From: Albidovulum sediminicola
GTDB taxonomy: Bacteria > Pseudomonadota > Alphaproteobacteria > Rhodobacterales > Rhodobacteraceae
Assembly (NCBI RefSeq): GCF_025751575.1
Contig: NZ_JAOWLA010000010.1
Coordinates: 1 to 64,000, forward strand
Direction: 5' to 3'
DNA length: 64,000 nucleotides
Shown here: positions 37,567 through 46,576 of the stretch, one piece after another
Position numbering within the stretch: the first letter of the stretch is position 1
Layout of the letters: every line of letters starts with the position of its first letter
Program-made: the position numbers and the translations under genes
The notes under the pieces: model-generated
Told to the model about the DNA's origin: nothing
Databases searched by the model: none
The model's input: the letters and a program-made list of their open reading frames with translations, nothing else

Positions 37567-37905
37567 ATGCTGATCCTCAAGATTTTCCGACGTCACGAAT
37601 GGGATGCCTTCCGCAAGGCCGGCGAAACCGTGGGCGCGCCGGTCGATCTTGCCGATGGGTTCATCCATTTCTCGACCCCCGCGCAGGTCACGGAAACCGC
37701 CGCGAAGCACTTCGCGCGGGAAAGCGATCTGGTCCTGGTCGCGGTCCAGGCCGACGCGCTCGGCCCCATGCTGCGGTGGGAGCCCTCGCGCGGCGGCGCG
37801 CTCTTCCCCCATCTCTACCGGCCCCTCAGGCTCGATGAGGTCGTCTGGGACAAGTCCCTGCCCCTCGGCAAGACTGGCCATATCTTTCCGGAAGGTGTGC
37901 TTTGA
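37567..37905 (+). CDS. DUF952 domain protein
   Basis: This 112-residue protein carries the DUF952 pattern: [40 protein letters not shown] and the end [12 protein letters not shown]. The fold is related to RNA 2'-phosphotransferase-like domains, with no known reaction. It starts [15 protein letters not shown] at 37567; the frame is open further upstream but the conserved part begins here. Its stop overlaps the TTG start of pyrD, a pairing often seen in alphaproteobacteria. Confidence 0.85.
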   Translation: MLILKIFRRHEWDAFRKAGETVGAPVDLADGFIHFSTPAQVTETAAKHFARESDLVLVAVQADALGPMLRWEPSRGGALFPHLYRPLRLDEVVWDKSLPLGKTGHIFPEGVL

Positions 37906-38966
37906 ACATCGTCGAATGCGCGGGCCTCGCCGCCCTGCACCGGCTTGACCCTGAACGCGCCCACGGGCTTGCGGTCCGCGCGCTGTCCATGGGGCTCGTG
38001 CCGCTTCCCGGCGCCGTGCGCTCCCCCCGGCTGGAGACACGGCTTGCGGGGCTTTCGCTGCCGAACCCGGTGGGCCTCGCCGCCGGTTTCGACAAGAACG
38101 CGGAGGCCGCGGGCCCGCTGACCCGCGCGGGTTTCGGCTTCGTCGAAGTCGGCGCCGCCACCCCGCGCCCGCAGCCCGGCAATCCCAAACCGCGGCTCTT
38201 CCGCCTGCGCGAGGATCGCGCCGTCATCAACCGCTTCGGCTTCAACAACCAGGGCGCCGACGCCGTCGCGGCCCGCCTCGCGCGACTTGATCGCAAGGTG
38301 CCGGTGGGCATCAATCTCGGCGCCAACAAGGACAGCGCCGACCGCGCAGCCGACTTCGCCAAGGTGCTGGCCACCATCGGCCCCCATGTCGATTTCGCGA
38401 CCGTCAACGTCTCCTCTCCCAACACCGAGAAGCTGCGGGACCTTCAGGGCAAGGCGGCGCTCTCGGCGCTGCTCGCGGGCGTACTCGCAACGCGCGACAC
38501 GCTGGCCCGCCCGATCCCGGTCTTTCTGAAGATCGCGCCCGACCTTTCGGAGGCCGAACTCGCCGATGTGGCCGAGGTCGCGATGACCTCCCGCATCGAC
38601 GCGGTGATCGCAACAAACACCACACTCTCGCGCGACGGGCTCAGGAGCCCCCACAAGGGCGAGACAGGGGGGCTCTCGGGGGCGCCGCTCTTCACCAGGT
38701 CGACGCGCGTTCTGGCCCGGCTTTCACAGCTGACAGAGGGCAGCTTGCCCCTGATCGGCGTGGGCGGGATCGCCTCCGCCGAGGATGCGAGGCAAAAGAT
38801 CCTCGCCGGGGCCTCGGCGGTGCAGCTTTATTCCGCCCTCGTCTACCATGGCCTCTCGCTTGCGGCGCGGATCGCGCGCGATCTCGACGCGATGCTTGCA
38901 CGCGACGGCGTACCCAATATCGCCGACCTCGTCGGTCAGGGAAGGGACGCATGGCTGAAACCGTGA
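37902..38966 (+). CDS. pyrD: Dihydroorotate dehydrogenase (quinone), class 2
   Basis: This 354-residue membrane-associated flavoenzyme oxidises dihydroorotate to orotate in pyrimidine synthesis and passes electrons to quinone. Class 2 features are the N-terminal extension ([17 protein letters not shown]), [14 protein letters not shown], the catalytic-serine motif NVSSPNT at 169-175 and [20 protein letters not shown]. The start appears to be a TTG at 37902 inside the DUF952 stop (TTGA), because no ATG or GTG precedes the conserved region. Its end overlaps the ArsC-like gene by 16 bases. Confidence 0.95.
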   Translation: MNIVECAGLAALHRLDPERAHGLAVRALSMGLVPLPGAVRSPRLETRLAGLSLPNPVGLAAGFDKNAEAAGPLTRAGFGFVEVGAATPRPQPGNPKPRLFRLREDRAVINRFGFNNQGADAVAARLARLDRKVPVGINLGANKDSADRAADFAKVLATIGPHVDFATVNVSSPNTEKLRDLQGKAALSALLAGVLATRDTLARPIPVFLKIAPDLSEAELADVAEVAMTSRIDAVIATNTTLSRDGLRSPHKGETGGLSGAPLFTRSTRVLARLSQLTEGSLPLIGVGGIASAEDARQKILAGASAVQLYSALVYHGLSLAARIARDLDAMLARDGVPNIADLVGQGRDAWLKP

Positions 38967-39292
38967 TCTGGCACAACCCGCGCTGCTCCAAGTCGCGTGA
39001 GACACTGAAACTGCTTCAGGACCGCGGCATCGAGCCCGAGGTTCGGCTCTACCTCCAGAACCCGCCCTCTCGGACCGAAATCGAGACCGCCCTCACAGCG
39101 CTTGGCCGCCCCGCTGCGGATCTGGTCCGCTGGGGCGAACCCGCAGCCCAGGGCCTCGACAAGTCCGCGCCCGACGGCGAGTTGATCGCGGCGATGGCCG
39201 CGACGCCCGCGCTGATCGAACGCCCGCTGGTCCTGCGCCACGGCAAGGCCGCGCTTGGCCGCCCGCCAGAGGCCGTCCTGGCCCTCCTCTGA
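38951..39292 (+). CDS. ArsC/YffB-type arsenate reductase family protein
   Basis: This 113-residue thioredoxin-fold protein has [20 protein letters not shown], with Cys12 as the single active-site cysteine. The end [19 protein letters not shown] contains the arginine of RPLVL used by glutaredoxin-dependent arsenate reductases. Whether it reduces arsenate is uncertain, as no arsB/acr3 or arsR is near. It overlaps pyrD by 16 bases and is likely cotranscribed. Repeat copy B follows its stop after four bases. Confidence 0.85.
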   Translation: MAETVIWHNPRCSKSRETLKLLQDRGIEPEVRLYLQNPPSRTEIETALTALGRPAADLVRWGEPAAQGLDKSAPDGELIAAMAATPALIERPLVLRHGKAALGRPPEAVLALL

Positions 39293-39296
39293 CCCC

Positions 39297-39349
39297 TTCT
39301 TCTTTTTCCAAATATCCCGGGGGTCCGGGGGCAGCGCCCCCGGCGCTCA
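39297..39349 (-). repeat. Double-hairpin intergenic repeat, copy B
   Basis: Read on the minus strand it gives GCGCCGGGGGCGCTGCCCCC, then GGACCCCCGGGATATTT and GGAAAAAGAAGAAG. This is almost identical to copy A. It fills the gap between the convergent ArsC-like and MATE genes and reaches the MATE stop, so it may also act as a bidirectional terminator. Confidence 0.8.
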
Positions 39350-40648
39350 CCTCGCGGCCTGCTCCACCCGCCCGTAGACCGCACCGAGCGTCAGGGCGCG
39401 CGTGACGTTCATCACCATCAGCGCCGCCCAAAGCCCGTGGTTACCCCAGCCCGACAACGCAAGAACCGCCAGCGCATAGATCCCAACCGACATCGCGGCG
39501 GAGTTTCGCATCTCCCGCGCGCGGGTTGCGCCGATGAAGATACCGTCGAACATCCAGCTGGCGATGCCAAGAACGGGGGCCACGGCAACCCAGGGCAGAT
39601 AGACGCGCGCCACTGACCTGACCTCGGCCTCCGTCGTCATGATGTCGATGATCGAGGGGCCGGCTGCCCAGAAGAAAAGCCCAAGAGCCACGGCCCCGCC
39701 CGCGCCCCACTCGCTGGTCAGGATCGACGCCCGGCGCACGTCCCGGACCGCGCGCGCGCCCACCGCCTGCCCGACCAGCGACTCCGCGGCGAAGGCGAAA
39801 CCGTCCAGCGCGTAGGCGGTGATCTCCAGGAATTGCAGCAGCACCTGGTTGGCCGCCAGCGTCACGTCCCCATAGCCCGCCGACAGGAAGATGAACCCCG
39901 TGAACGCGCCCTGCAACAGGACCGAGCGCAGCATGATATCGCCATTGACCTGGACCATCCGCCGGACCCGCGCCCGGTCGAAGACCCGCGCCCAGTCCCG
40001 CCACTGCCCGCCCGCGAAGGCCGGGCGGCAGAGCCAGAGCCCAAGGCCCAGCCCCGACCATTCCGCGATCAGAGAGGCCGAGGCCACCCCCTCGATCCCC
40101 CAGCCCTGCCCCAGCACGAACCACAGGTCGAGAACCACGTTCAGCCCGTTGATCCACAGCTGCAACAGCAGCACCGCGCGCGTGCGCTCCACCGCGATCA
40201 GCCAGCCGGTGACGGCGTAAAGCGCGATGGTCGCAGGCGCGCCCCAGACACGGATCGTCAGGTAGCGCGTCGCCAGCGCCTCGACCTCGGCGGAGGCGGG
40301 CGCGATCGCAAAGCCAAGCGCGAAAAGCGCCCGATGGAAGAGGATGAAGACGGCCCCCGCCACAAGCCCGATCAGCAGCGCGCGCATCAGGATCGCGCCG
40401 GTCTCGGCGGGCTCCCGCGCGCCGTGCGACTGCGCGACAAGGCCCGAGGTTCCCATCCGCAGAAAACCGAAGATCCAGTAGATCGCCGCGAGGATGACGG
40501 CACCAACGCCCACCGCGCCGATGGGCGCCGCCTGTCCCAGCTGGCCCACAACGCCGGTATCGACCGCGCCGATCAAGGGCACGGTGGCGTTCGATAGCAC
40601 GATCGGCAGCGCGATCCTCAGGACGCGGCGGTGGGTGATGCTAGCCAT
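39347..40648 (-). CDS. MATE family efflux transporter (DinF-like)
   Basis: This 433-residue protein has about twelve membrane spans in two similar halves, as in MATE exporters that expel drugs or metabolites in exchange for H+ or Na+. The start HRRVLRIALPIVLSNATVPL with GAVDTGVVGQLG is typical of the DinF branch. The second half repeats the pattern, with GDVTLAANQVLLQFLEITAY. The substrate is unknown. Its start overlaps the upstream thioesterase by eight bases, so it is the third gene of a thioesterase-thioesterase-MATE operon. Confidence 0.92.
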   Translation of the reverse strand: MASITHRRVLRIALPIVLSNATVPLIGAVDTGVVGQLGQAAPIGAVGVGAVILAAIYWIFGFLRMGTSGLVAQSHGAREPAETGAILMRALLIGLVAGAVFILFHRALFALGFAIAPASAEVEALATRYLTIRVWGAPATIALYAVTGWLIAVERTRAVLLLQLWINGLNVVLDLWFVLGQGWGIEGVASASLIAEWSGLGLGLWLCRPAFAGGQWRDWARVFDRARVRRMVQVNGDIMLRSVLLQGAFTGFIFLSAGYGDVTLAANQVLLQFLEITAYALDGFAFAAESLVGQAVGARAVRDVRRASILTSEWGAGGAVALGLFFWAAGPSIIDIMTTEAEVRSVARVYLPWVAVAPVLGIASWMFDGIFIGATRAREMRNSAAMSVGIYALAVLALSGWGNHGLWAALMVMNVTRALTLGAVYGRVEQAAR

Positions 40649-41150
40649 CGCGACCGGGCATCAGGAAATGCCCGGTGGCCTGCGCGAAAAGCCGCGCGCG
40701 GTTGTCCTGCCAGGCTTCGACATGAACGCTCGCATAGCGCCGCCCGGACCGGTTGATCCGCGCCCGCGCATAGGCGTCGCGCGGCAGGCCGGAGCGCAGA
40801 TAGTCCACCGTGAAGTCTATGGTCTTGGGAAGCCGCGGCAGGCGCGCGCCTTCCAGCGCCGCCGCGTCGAGCCGCCCGCTTTCCATCTCTTCCCAGATCA
40901 TCGACCAGGACAGTTCGATGATCGCCGTGACCTCCAGGAACGCCGCCGTCACGCCACCGTGCAGGGCCGGCAGCAGCGGGTTCCCGATCAGCTTCTCGTC
41001 GAAGGGCAGGACGGCGGTCAACTCATCGCCCCGGCGGTCGAATTCGATGCCCAGGAACTGGATATAGGGGACGCCGTGAACAAGGGCGTTCAGCGCCGCG
41101 TCGCGCCGTTGCTTGACGACCTGGACCGGTTCGGGGCGCTGACGGCTCAT
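40641..41150 (-). CDS. PaaI-type hotdog thioesterase (second of pair)
   Basis: This 169-residue hotdog-fold protein has [20 protein letters not shown], where the HGG motif and following acidic residue form the acyl-CoA thioesterase site. [20 protein letters not shown] follows. It opens [20 protein letters not shown]. The ATG overlaps the stop of the first thioesterase gene (ATGA), and the two are paralogues. It probably hydrolyses an acyl-CoA; the chain type is unknown. Confidence 0.85.
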   Translation of the reverse strand: MSRQRPEPVQVVKQRRDAALNALVHGVPYIQFLGIEFDRRGDELTAVLPFDEKLIGNPLLPALHGGVTAAFLEVTAIIELSWSMIWEEMESGRLDAAALEGARLPRLPKTIDFTVDYLRSGLPRDAYARARINRSGRRYASVHVEAWQDNRARLFAQATGHFLMPGRDG

Positions 41151-41575
41151 GCGGAAGCCCCGCGCTCGACGGTAAAGGCCCCGGTCGCCGTCGCCACCGG
41201 ACGGTCGGGGTCTTCGTCATGGGCTGTCGCGCGCACGAAGGCCACCGTGCGGGTCACGTTGTAGCATTCGGCCCGCGCCGTGATCCGCTGCCCCGGCGTC
41301 GCGGGCCGCATGTAGTCGATCCGCAGATCGAGCGTCGCGGTCGAGACCACGCCGGGATAGCTGATCACCGCCGCCCCGCCGCAGGTGTCCATCAGCGCAG
41401 AGACCGCGCCGCCATGGATCACCCCGGTTTCCGGGTCACCCACGAAGCGCGTGTCGTAGTCCATCGCGATCACGGCCCGGCCCGCGCCGATTTCCTCAAG
41501 CACCATGCCAAGGGCGCGCGCATGCGGAATCGCCTCGACGAACTGGCGCGTTACCTGGTGCTTGTGCTCCTCCAC
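41147..41575 (-). CDS. PaaI-type hotdog thioesterase (first of pair)
   Basis: This 142-residue protein of the PaaI/YbgC-like hotdog group has [20 protein letters not shown], with the HGG motif, and [20 protein letters not shown]. It is the first gene of the three-gene operon ending with the MATE exporter. It is divergent from mntX, with about 100 bases between the two starts. As with its neighbour, the acyl-CoA substrate cannot be named. Confidence 0.87.
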   Translation of the reverse strand: MEEHKHQVTRQFVEAIPHARALGMVLEEIGAGRAVIAMDYDTRFVGDPETGVIHGGAVSALMDTCGGAAVISYPGVVSTATLDLRIDYMRPATPGQRITARAECYNVTRTVAFVRATAHDEDPDRPVATATGAFTVERGASA

Positions 41576-41647
41576 CGCCGCAGTCCTTTCGGGTTGTTGC
41601 CGTCGCGGGGATAAAAGGGGCTTGCGCGGAGCGCCGCAAGTGCTATC

Positions 41648-41674
41648 TTTCGCAATTGAGAATTAGTCGCAAAA
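41648..41674. promoter_or_regulatory. Dyad just upstream of mntX, possible Mur/Fur-type operator
   Basis: The two arms TTTCGCAATT and AGTCGCAAAA form an imperfect inverted repeat: TTT-GC-A on one side is mirrored as T-GC-AAA on the other. It is centred about 18 bases before the mntX ATG. AT content is far above the surroundings. Manganese transporter genes of this family in relatives are controlled by Mur (a Fur homologue) at TGCAAAT-type dyads; identity with that motif is only partial here. Confidence 0.45.
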
Positions 41675-41678
41675 CAAG

Positions 41679-42812
41679 ATGCACGATACAGTCAACCTCA
41701 CCGCCCGTCCTTCGACGCTCCCGTTCCGCCTCAGCCCTCGGCGGTCGCTTCTCTTTGTTGCGTTGGCCGCGCTGGCCATGGCGCCGGGGGGGCTTGGGGA
41801 GCTGACCCGGTCGCTCATGGCCGACGCCTTCGTCCAGGTGTCGGTCTTCGTGGCGGCGACACTCCTGATCTTCTATGGGCTTGAGCGGCTGTTCCGCTTC
41901 GACATCGGCATCGCGCTTGGCAGTGCCCGGACCATGCAGGTTCCGATCGCGGCCCTCTTGGGGGCGACCCCGGGCTGCGGCGGCGCTGTGGTGGTCGTTG
42001 CTGCCTACGCCTCGGGCAAGGTCAGCTTCGGCGCGGTGGTCGCGACGCTGACCGCGACAATGGGCGATGCGGCCTTCCTGCTGATCGCGACGCGCCCCGA
42101 TGCCGCGCTTATCCTTCTGCCCACGCAGCTCGCGGTCGGCATCCTGACGGGCTGGCTGATCGACCGTTTCGTGGTCACCGATTACCGCCCGCGCGGCGGC
42201 ACCTGCGAGATCGTGGCGGCCATCGGCAAGCTGCGCCTGCGCGACATCGCCTATCTGATCCCGGTCGTTCCCGGCCTTGTCGTGGGCGCGGCGCAGATCG
42301 GCGGGGTGGAGATCGCGACGATCCTGACCGTGCCCGTTCAGGTGATCGCCCTTGTCGGCGTCTTCATCGGGCTTGCCATCTGGACCGTCTCTCCGGTCGC
42401 GGCGATGACCAACCCGTCCGATACCCCCGTGACGCGGATGGCGGAGGAGACCTCCTTCATCTCGGTCTGGGTCATCATCGCCTATCTCGCCTATGACTAT
42501 GCGGCTGCCTATGCGGGGCTCGACCTCAAGGCGATGTTCGGCGCGATCGCCCCGGTGCTGCCGATCGTAGGCGCCGCGATCGGGTTCATCCCCGGCTGCG
42601 GACCACAGGTCATGGTCGCGACCCTTTATGTGCATGGCGCGATCCCCTTCTCAGCCTTGGCGGCGAACGCGATCTCGAACGACGGCGACGCCTTGTTCCC
42701 CGCCATCGCGCTTGCGCCCCGCGCGGCGATCATGGCCACGGTCTATTCGACCCTACCCGCGCTCGTCGTTGCCTATGCGCTGCACTTCTTCGCGCCCGGC
42801 TTCCTGAACTGA
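41679..42812 (+). CDS. mntX: Putative manganese transporter (MntX-like, 10TM PF11449 family)
   Basis: This 377-residue membrane protein with about ten spans is built as two inverted halves. Each half carries a conserved glycine-cysteine motif: TPGCGGAVVVVAAYASG at 97-113 and IPGCGPQVMVATLYVHG from 304. The second half also has the acidic NAISNDGDALFPAIAL. This is the family annotated as putative manganese transporter; its roseobacter member MntX is known for Mn2+ uptake, while others are called heavy-metal exporters. The ATG at 41679 has no ribosome binding site, because the dyad ends five bases before it, so the mRNA may be leaderless. Confidence 0.75.
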   Translation: MHDTVNLTARPSTLPFRLSPRRSLLFVALAALAMAPGGLGELTRSLMADAFVQVSVFVAATLLIFYGLERLFRFDIGIALGSARTMQVPIAALLGATPGCGGAVVVVAAYASGKVSFGAVVATLTATMGDAAFLLIATRPDAALILLPTQLAVGILTGWLIDRFVVTDYRPRGGTCEIVAAIGKLRLRDIAYLIPVVPGLVVGAAQIGGVEIATILTVPVQVIALVGVFIGLAIWTVSPVAAMTNPSDTPVTRMAEETSFISVWVIIAYLAYDYAAAYAGLDLKAMFGAIAPVLPIVGAAIGFIPGCGPQVMVATLYVHGAIPFSALAANAISNDGDALFPAIALAPRAAIMATVYSTLPALVVAYALHFFAPGFLN

Positions 42813-42860
42813 GTTGTGCGCCCCCGCCCAAGCCGATAGGTTCGCCGGCGGAGGGAAGCG

Positions 42861-43226
42861 ATGTCTGATCCGCGTCTGTCGTTCAAGGAAATGTGCGCGC
42901 GCTTCGACGTGACGCCACGGACGTTGCGCTACTACGAGTATATCGAGCTTCTGGCCCCGGAAAAGGAAGGCCGCGCGCGCTTCTACGGCCCTCGGGAAAT
43001 CGCGCGCATGACCCTGATCCTGCGCGGCCGGCGCTTCGGCTTCAGCCTGGAGGAAATCCGCCAGTGGCTGGAGGTCTACCAGAAGCAGGGCACGCGCGAA
43101 CAGGACCTGATCTGGGTCGATATGGCGAACCGCCAGCTTGCGGTTCTGCGCAAGCAGCAAGACGAACTGATCGCCACGATCGCCGACCTTGAGGCGCTGC
43201 GCGATCAGGTCGCCGACCAGCTCTGA
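42861..43226 (+). CDS. MerR family transcriptional regulator (first)
   Basis: This 121-residue regulator has an N-terminal winged helix-turn-helix ([20 protein letters not shown], then GRARFYGPREIARMTLILRG). A long C-terminal coiled coil (WVDMANRQLAVLRKQQDELI and onward) serves for dimerisation. There are no metal-binding cysteines at the C-terminus, so it is not a metal sensor of the classical type. It resembles MerR regulators of acyl-CoA catabolism (LiuR/PsrA-like use). It lies directly upstream of four dyads and a second, similar regulator. Confidence 0.88.
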   Translation: MSDPRLSFKEMCARFDVTPRTLRYYEYIELLAPEKEGRARFYGPREIARMTLILRGRRFGFSLEEIRQWLEVYQKQGTREQDLIWVDMANRQLAVLRKQQDELIATIADLEALRDQVADQL

Positions 43227-43244
43227 ACACGCATCCGACCCGAC

Positions 43245-43341
43245 TGACGCAACGTAAGGAAATTGCGCTACACCGGGGCAGCATTTCATGACGTTTCGTC
43301 ACGGAGGCCCTGACGCAACGTCACAGGTGACGTTAACGTCA
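43245..43341. promoter_or_regulatory. Cluster of four TGACG-type dyad operators
   Basis: Four similar dyads lie between the two MerR genes: TGACGCAACGTAA at 43245-43257, TGACGTTTCGTCA at 43289-43301, TGACGCAACGTCA at 43311-43323, and the perfect palindrome TGACGTTAACGTCA at 43328-43341. Centres are 44, 22 and 17-18 bases apart. MerR regulators of branched-chain and fatty acid degradation (LiuR) bind TTGACGTTAACGTCAA-like sites, and the fourth dyad plus flanks matches that pattern. The site precedes the second MerR gene and the beta-oxidation operon. Confidence 0.75.
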
Positions 43342-43418
43342 ACCATTCTTGTATGCTTGGTCAAACTTCCGTCACTTCCTACCTCATGACTCAAAGAGAG
43401 AGCTTTTCGAGGACAAAC

Positions 43419-43814
43419 ATGCCCCAAGAAGTGATGACCATTCGCGAAATGTGCGACGCCTTCGACGTGACGCCGCGCACCTTGCGTTTCTATGAGGCGA
43501 AGGAGCTTCTGTTTCCGATCCGCCAGGGTCAGAAACGCCTGTTCACCCGGCGCGATCGGGCGCGGCTGAAACTGATCCTGCGCGGCAAGAGATTCGGCTT
43601 CAGCCTGGAAGAGATCCGTCAGTTGCTCAGCCTTTACGACATCGGCGACGACCAGCGCACGCAGCTGACGCGGACGATCGAACTCGCCCAGAACCATCTG
43701 AGAAACATGCAGCAGCAGCGCGAGGAACTGGACACCGCCATCGGCGAGCTACAGCTCCAGATCCAGGGCGCCGTCGAACTCCTCAAGGAAAGGTCGACGC
43801 AGGACGCTGCCTGA
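43419..43814 (+). CDS. MerR family transcriptional regulator (second), likely beta-oxidation regulator
   Basis: This 131-residue MerR protein has the helix-turn-helix [20 protein letters not shown] and the wing [21 protein letters not shown] coiled coil rich in Gln/Glu follows ([20 protein letters not shown]). It is a paralogue of the regulator 193 bases upstream, with [14 protein letters not shown] in both. The frame is open further up, but the ATG at 43419 follows GAGGACAA and starts the domain. It is 16 bases before the acyl-CoA dehydrogenase gene, so it likely heads the operon and controls it and itself through the four dyads. Confidence 0.9.
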   Translation: MPQEVMTIREMCDAFDVTPRTLRFYEAKELLFPIRQGQKRLFTRRDRARLKLILRGKRFGFSLEEIRQLLSLYDIGDDQRTQLTRTIELAQNHLRNMQQQREELDTAIGELQLQIQGAVELLKERSTQDAA

Positions 43815-43830
43815 GAAAGGAAACAAGACC

Positions 43831-45609
43831 ATGCCGAGCTACACAGCGCCAACGCAGGACATGCAATTCGTTCTGCACGAGGTTCTGAAAGTCAGTCACG
43901 ACGACACGCCCGGCTACGCCGATCTGGACCGCGATTTCACCGGGGCCATCCTTGAGGAGGCGGGCAAGATCGCCAGCGGCGTGCTCGCCCCGCTCAATGC
44001 CTCCGGCGATGCCGAGGGCTGTCGGCTCGAAAACGGCATGGTCGTGACCCCTTCGGGTTTCAAGGAAGCCTTCGCGGAATTGAAGGCGGGTGGCTGGACC
44101 GCGATCGACGGTGATCCGGCCTATGGCGGCCAGGGCCTGCCCTATCTGATGAGTTGCGCGACCGGAGAGATCTTCGTCTCCGCCAACATGGCGTTCAACA
44201 TGTACCAGGGGCTGACCCATGGCGCCTACTCCGCGATCCAGGCCCACGGGACCGAGGCGCAGAAGGCGGCTTACCTCGCGAAGCTGGTCGGTTGCGACTG
44301 GACCGGCACGATGAACCTGACCGAGCCGCATTGCGGCACCGACCTGGGCCTGATGCGGACCAAGGCCGAACCGCAGGAGGACGGCAGCTACCGCATCACC
44401 GGGCAGAAGATCTTCATCTCGGCCGGCGACCATGACCTGGCGGAAAACGTGATCCACCTTGTTCTTGCCAAGGCCCCGGGGGGCGGCGAAGGAACCAAGG
44501 GCATTTCGCTCTTCATCGTGCCGAAGGTTCTGGTCAACGCGGACGGAAGCCTTGGCGCGCGCAACGCCGTCTCGGTCGGCAAGATCGAGGAGAAGATGGG
44601 CATCCACGGCAATGCCACCTGCGTGATGAATTACGACGGTGCGACGGGCTGGCTGCTTGGCGACCTGCACAAGGGCATGCGCGCGATGTTCACGATGATG
44701 AACGAGGCGCGGCTTTCCGTCGGCCTCCAGGGCTACGCGGTGGCCGAGGCGGCCTATCAGCACGCGCGGGCCTATGCGCGGGAACGGCTTCAGGGGCGCG
44801 CGGTGACCGGCCCGGAAAACCCCGCCGATCCGGCCGACCCGCTGATCGTCCACCCTGACATCCGCCGCAACCTGATGGCGCAAAAGGCCTTCGTGGAGGG
44901 CGCGCGCATGCTGACCTACTGGGGCGCCGCGCTTGTCGATCGCGCGCAGCGCGGGGGTGACGCGGCTTCCGAGGGGCTGATCTCCCTCCTCACCCCGGTC
45001 ATCAAGGGTTTCCTGACCGACAAGGGCTTCGAGTCCACGGTCAACGCCCAGCAGGTCTTCGGCGGGCATGGTTATATCGAGGAACAGGGCATGTCCCAGT
45101 TCGTCCGCGACGCCCGCATCACGATGATCTACGAGGGCGCGAACGGGGTGCAGGCGCTCGACCTTGTCGCCCGCAAGCTGGCAGCCGACGGCGGCAAGCC
45201 GATCATGGGCTTCTTCGACATGGTGAAGGGCTTCATCAAGGAAAACGAAGGCCACGGGGAGTTGAAGGCGGGCTTCCTCGACCCGCTCAAGGCTGCATCA
45301 AAGGACCTCCAGGCCGCGGGCATGTTCTTCATGGCCGAAGGGATGAAGAACCCCAACGCCGCGCTGGCCGGTTCCTACGATTTCATGAGCCTCTTCGGGC
45401 ATGTCTGCATGGGGCTGATGTGGTCGCGCGCCGCCCTGGCCGCGCACAACGCGCTTGAACGCGGCGACGGCGATGCCGACTTCTACAGGGCCAAACTCGC
45501 GACGGGCCGCTACTACATGGCGCGCGAACTGCCCGCGACCGCCCTCCGCCTTGCCCGCATTCAGTCAGGCGCCGATCCGGTCATGGCCCTGAGCGCCGAG
45601 GCGTTCTGA
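43831..45609 (+). CDS. Acyl-CoA dehydrogenase with C-terminal extension
   Basis: This 592-residue flavoenzyme carries out the first step of beta-oxidation. It has the long form with the N-terminal DUF3141-like/ACDH_N segment ([20 protein letters not shown]) and a C-terminal ACDH_C domain. Core motifs are [40 protein letters not shown] and the catalytic Glu435 in [16 protein letters not shown]. Such FadE-type enzymes act on medium to long chains. It follows the second MerR gene by 16 bases and starts the catabolic part of the operon. Confidence 0.95.
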   Translation: MPSYTAPTQDMQFVLHEVLKVSHDDTPGYADLDRDFTGAILEEAGKIASGVLAPLNASGDAEGCRLENGMVVTPSGFKEAFAELKAGGWTAIDGDPAYGGQGLPYLMSCATGEIFVSANMAFNMYQGLTHGAYSAIQAHGTEAQKAAYLAKLVGCDWTGTMNLTEPHCGTDLGLMRTKAEPQEDGSYRITGQKIFISAGDHDLAENVIHLVLAKAPGGGEGTKGISLFIVPKVLVNADGSLGARNAVSVGKIEEKMGIHGNATCVMNYDGATGWLLGDLHKGMRAMFTMMNEARLSVGLQGYAVAEAAYQHARAYARERLQGRAVTGPENPADPADPLIVHPDIRRNLMAQKAFVEGARMLTYWGAALVDRAQRGGDAASEGLISLLTPVIKGFLTDKGFESTVNAQQVFGGHGYIEEQGMSQFVRDARITMIYEGANGVQALDLVARKLAADGGKPIMGFFDMVKGFIKENEGHGELKAGFLDPLKAASKDLQAAGMFFMAEGMKNPNAALAGSYDFMSLFGHVCMGLMWSRAALAAHNALERGDGDADFYRAKLATGRYYMARELPATALRLARIQSGADPVMALSAEAF

Positions 45610-45924
45610 TGAAAGTCCCGGAGACGACCGCAGGGCTCTTTGGCGTCCGCGCGCCCGCCACGGCCGGTGGAACGGGTATTTCGACAATGGAGAAAGGGCA
45701 AACGGCGCGCCCCGGCCCGTCCGTCGTCCCGAACGCTTCGGGTGCTTGCCGCTCGGACCGGGGCGACTTCTCCATTGACGGTCATCGGCTCCCCAGCCTG
45801 TACCGTGACACCAAGCGTGCGGGGAATCGGTTAACAAATCCTTCTTCTTCATTGAAAAATACCCCACGGGGGGTGTGGGGGGCGTGAGGCCCCCCACCGC
45901 CAACGGCGCCATGAGGACAGCGGC
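45610..45924. other. 315-base gap in the beta-oxidation operon holding repeat material
   Basis: Between the dehydrogenase and GST genes no gene is convincing. An ATG at 45609 opens a 92-codon frame, but its 3' third is repeat copy C and its composition is unlike the neighbours. At about 45671-45712, CACGGCCGGTGGAACGGG with TATTTCGACAATGGAGAAAG resembles the end of the repeat and may be a decayed fifth copy. The gap could lower readthrough from the regulator/dehydrogenase part to the rest. Confidence 0.5.
45841..45902 (-). repeat. Double-hairpin intergenic repeat, copy C
   Basis: On the minus strand it reads GGCGGTGGGGGGCCTCACGC with CCCCCCACA as first hairpin, then CCCCCCGTGGGG, TATTTTTCAATGAAGAAGAAG. 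Order and spacing match copies A, B and D while the stem sequences differ in a compensating way, which points to selection on structure. It ends 22 bases before the GST gene start. Confidence 0.75.
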
Positions 45925-46563
45925 ATGACAGCGATACTCCACTGCTTCGGCGAAAGCGGCAATGCTTACAAGGCGGCGCTGACCCTGACGCTCGCGGGCT
46001 ATGACTGGGAACCCCTATTCGTCGATTTCTTCAACGGGGCCACGCGCACCGAAGCCTTCCGCAAGCTCAACGTGATGGGCGAGGTGCCGGTCTTCGAGGA
46101 GGATGGCCACATCCTGACCCAATCGGGCGCGATCATGTATCACGTCGTGGCCCGCACGGGCAAACTCGGCGGCGCGCCCGGCGCGGCAGAGGAAGTCCTG
46201 CGCTGGGTCCTGTGGGACAATCACAAGATGTCCTCTCAGGCCGGATCGACACGGTTCCTGATGAACTTCCTGCCCGAGGGCCGGCGTCCGAAAGAGGTCA
46301 TCACCTTCATGCAGGCGCGGCTGAAGGGCGCGTATTCGACGCTCGACACGCATCTGAAAGGCCGGGACTGGCTGGTTGGGGACGGCCCCACGATCGCCGA
46401 TCTCTCCTGCTGCGGCTATCTCTATTACCCGGAGCCCTTCGGCTTTTCCCGCGCCGACTGGCCCGAAATCGACCGCTGGCTGAGCAACATCGCCGCCCTG
46501 CCCGGCTGGAAGCCCCCCTATGACCTGATGCCCGGCAACCCGTCCGACCGGGAAGCGAAATGA
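45925..46563 (+). CDS. Glutathione S-transferase family protein
   Basis: This 212-residue GST has a thioredoxin-like N-terminal domain (ILHCFGESGNAYKAALTLTL, then NVMGEVPVFEEDGHILTQSG with the cis-proline of VPVF and the ESG-like glutathione contact QSG). The helical C-terminal domain ends in DWLVGDGPTIADLSCCGYLY. It sits between acyl-CoA dehydrogenase and thiolase genes, so it may detoxify or isomerise reactive intermediates of acyl-CoA breakdown. The reaction is unknown. Thirteen bases separate it from the thiolase gene. Confidence 0.88.
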   Translation: MTAILHCFGESGNAYKAALTLTLAGYDWEPLFVDFFNGATRTEAFRKLNVMGEVPVFEEDGHILTQSGAIMYHVVARTGKLGGAPGAAEEVLRWVLWDNHKMSSQAGSTRFLMNFLPEGRRPKEVITFMQARLKGAYSTLDTHLKGRDWLVGDGPTIADLSCCGYLYYPEPFGFSRADWPEIDRWLSNIAALPGWKPPYDLMPGNPSDREAK

Positions 46564-46576
46564 CGCGGAGGTAACG

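Noticed and set aside
45609-45887. 92-codon frame after the acyl-CoA dehydrogenase, overlapping its stop
   Set aside because: The ATG placement looks like coupling, but the 3' part is repeat copy C, composition is unlike a protein and no family is seen.
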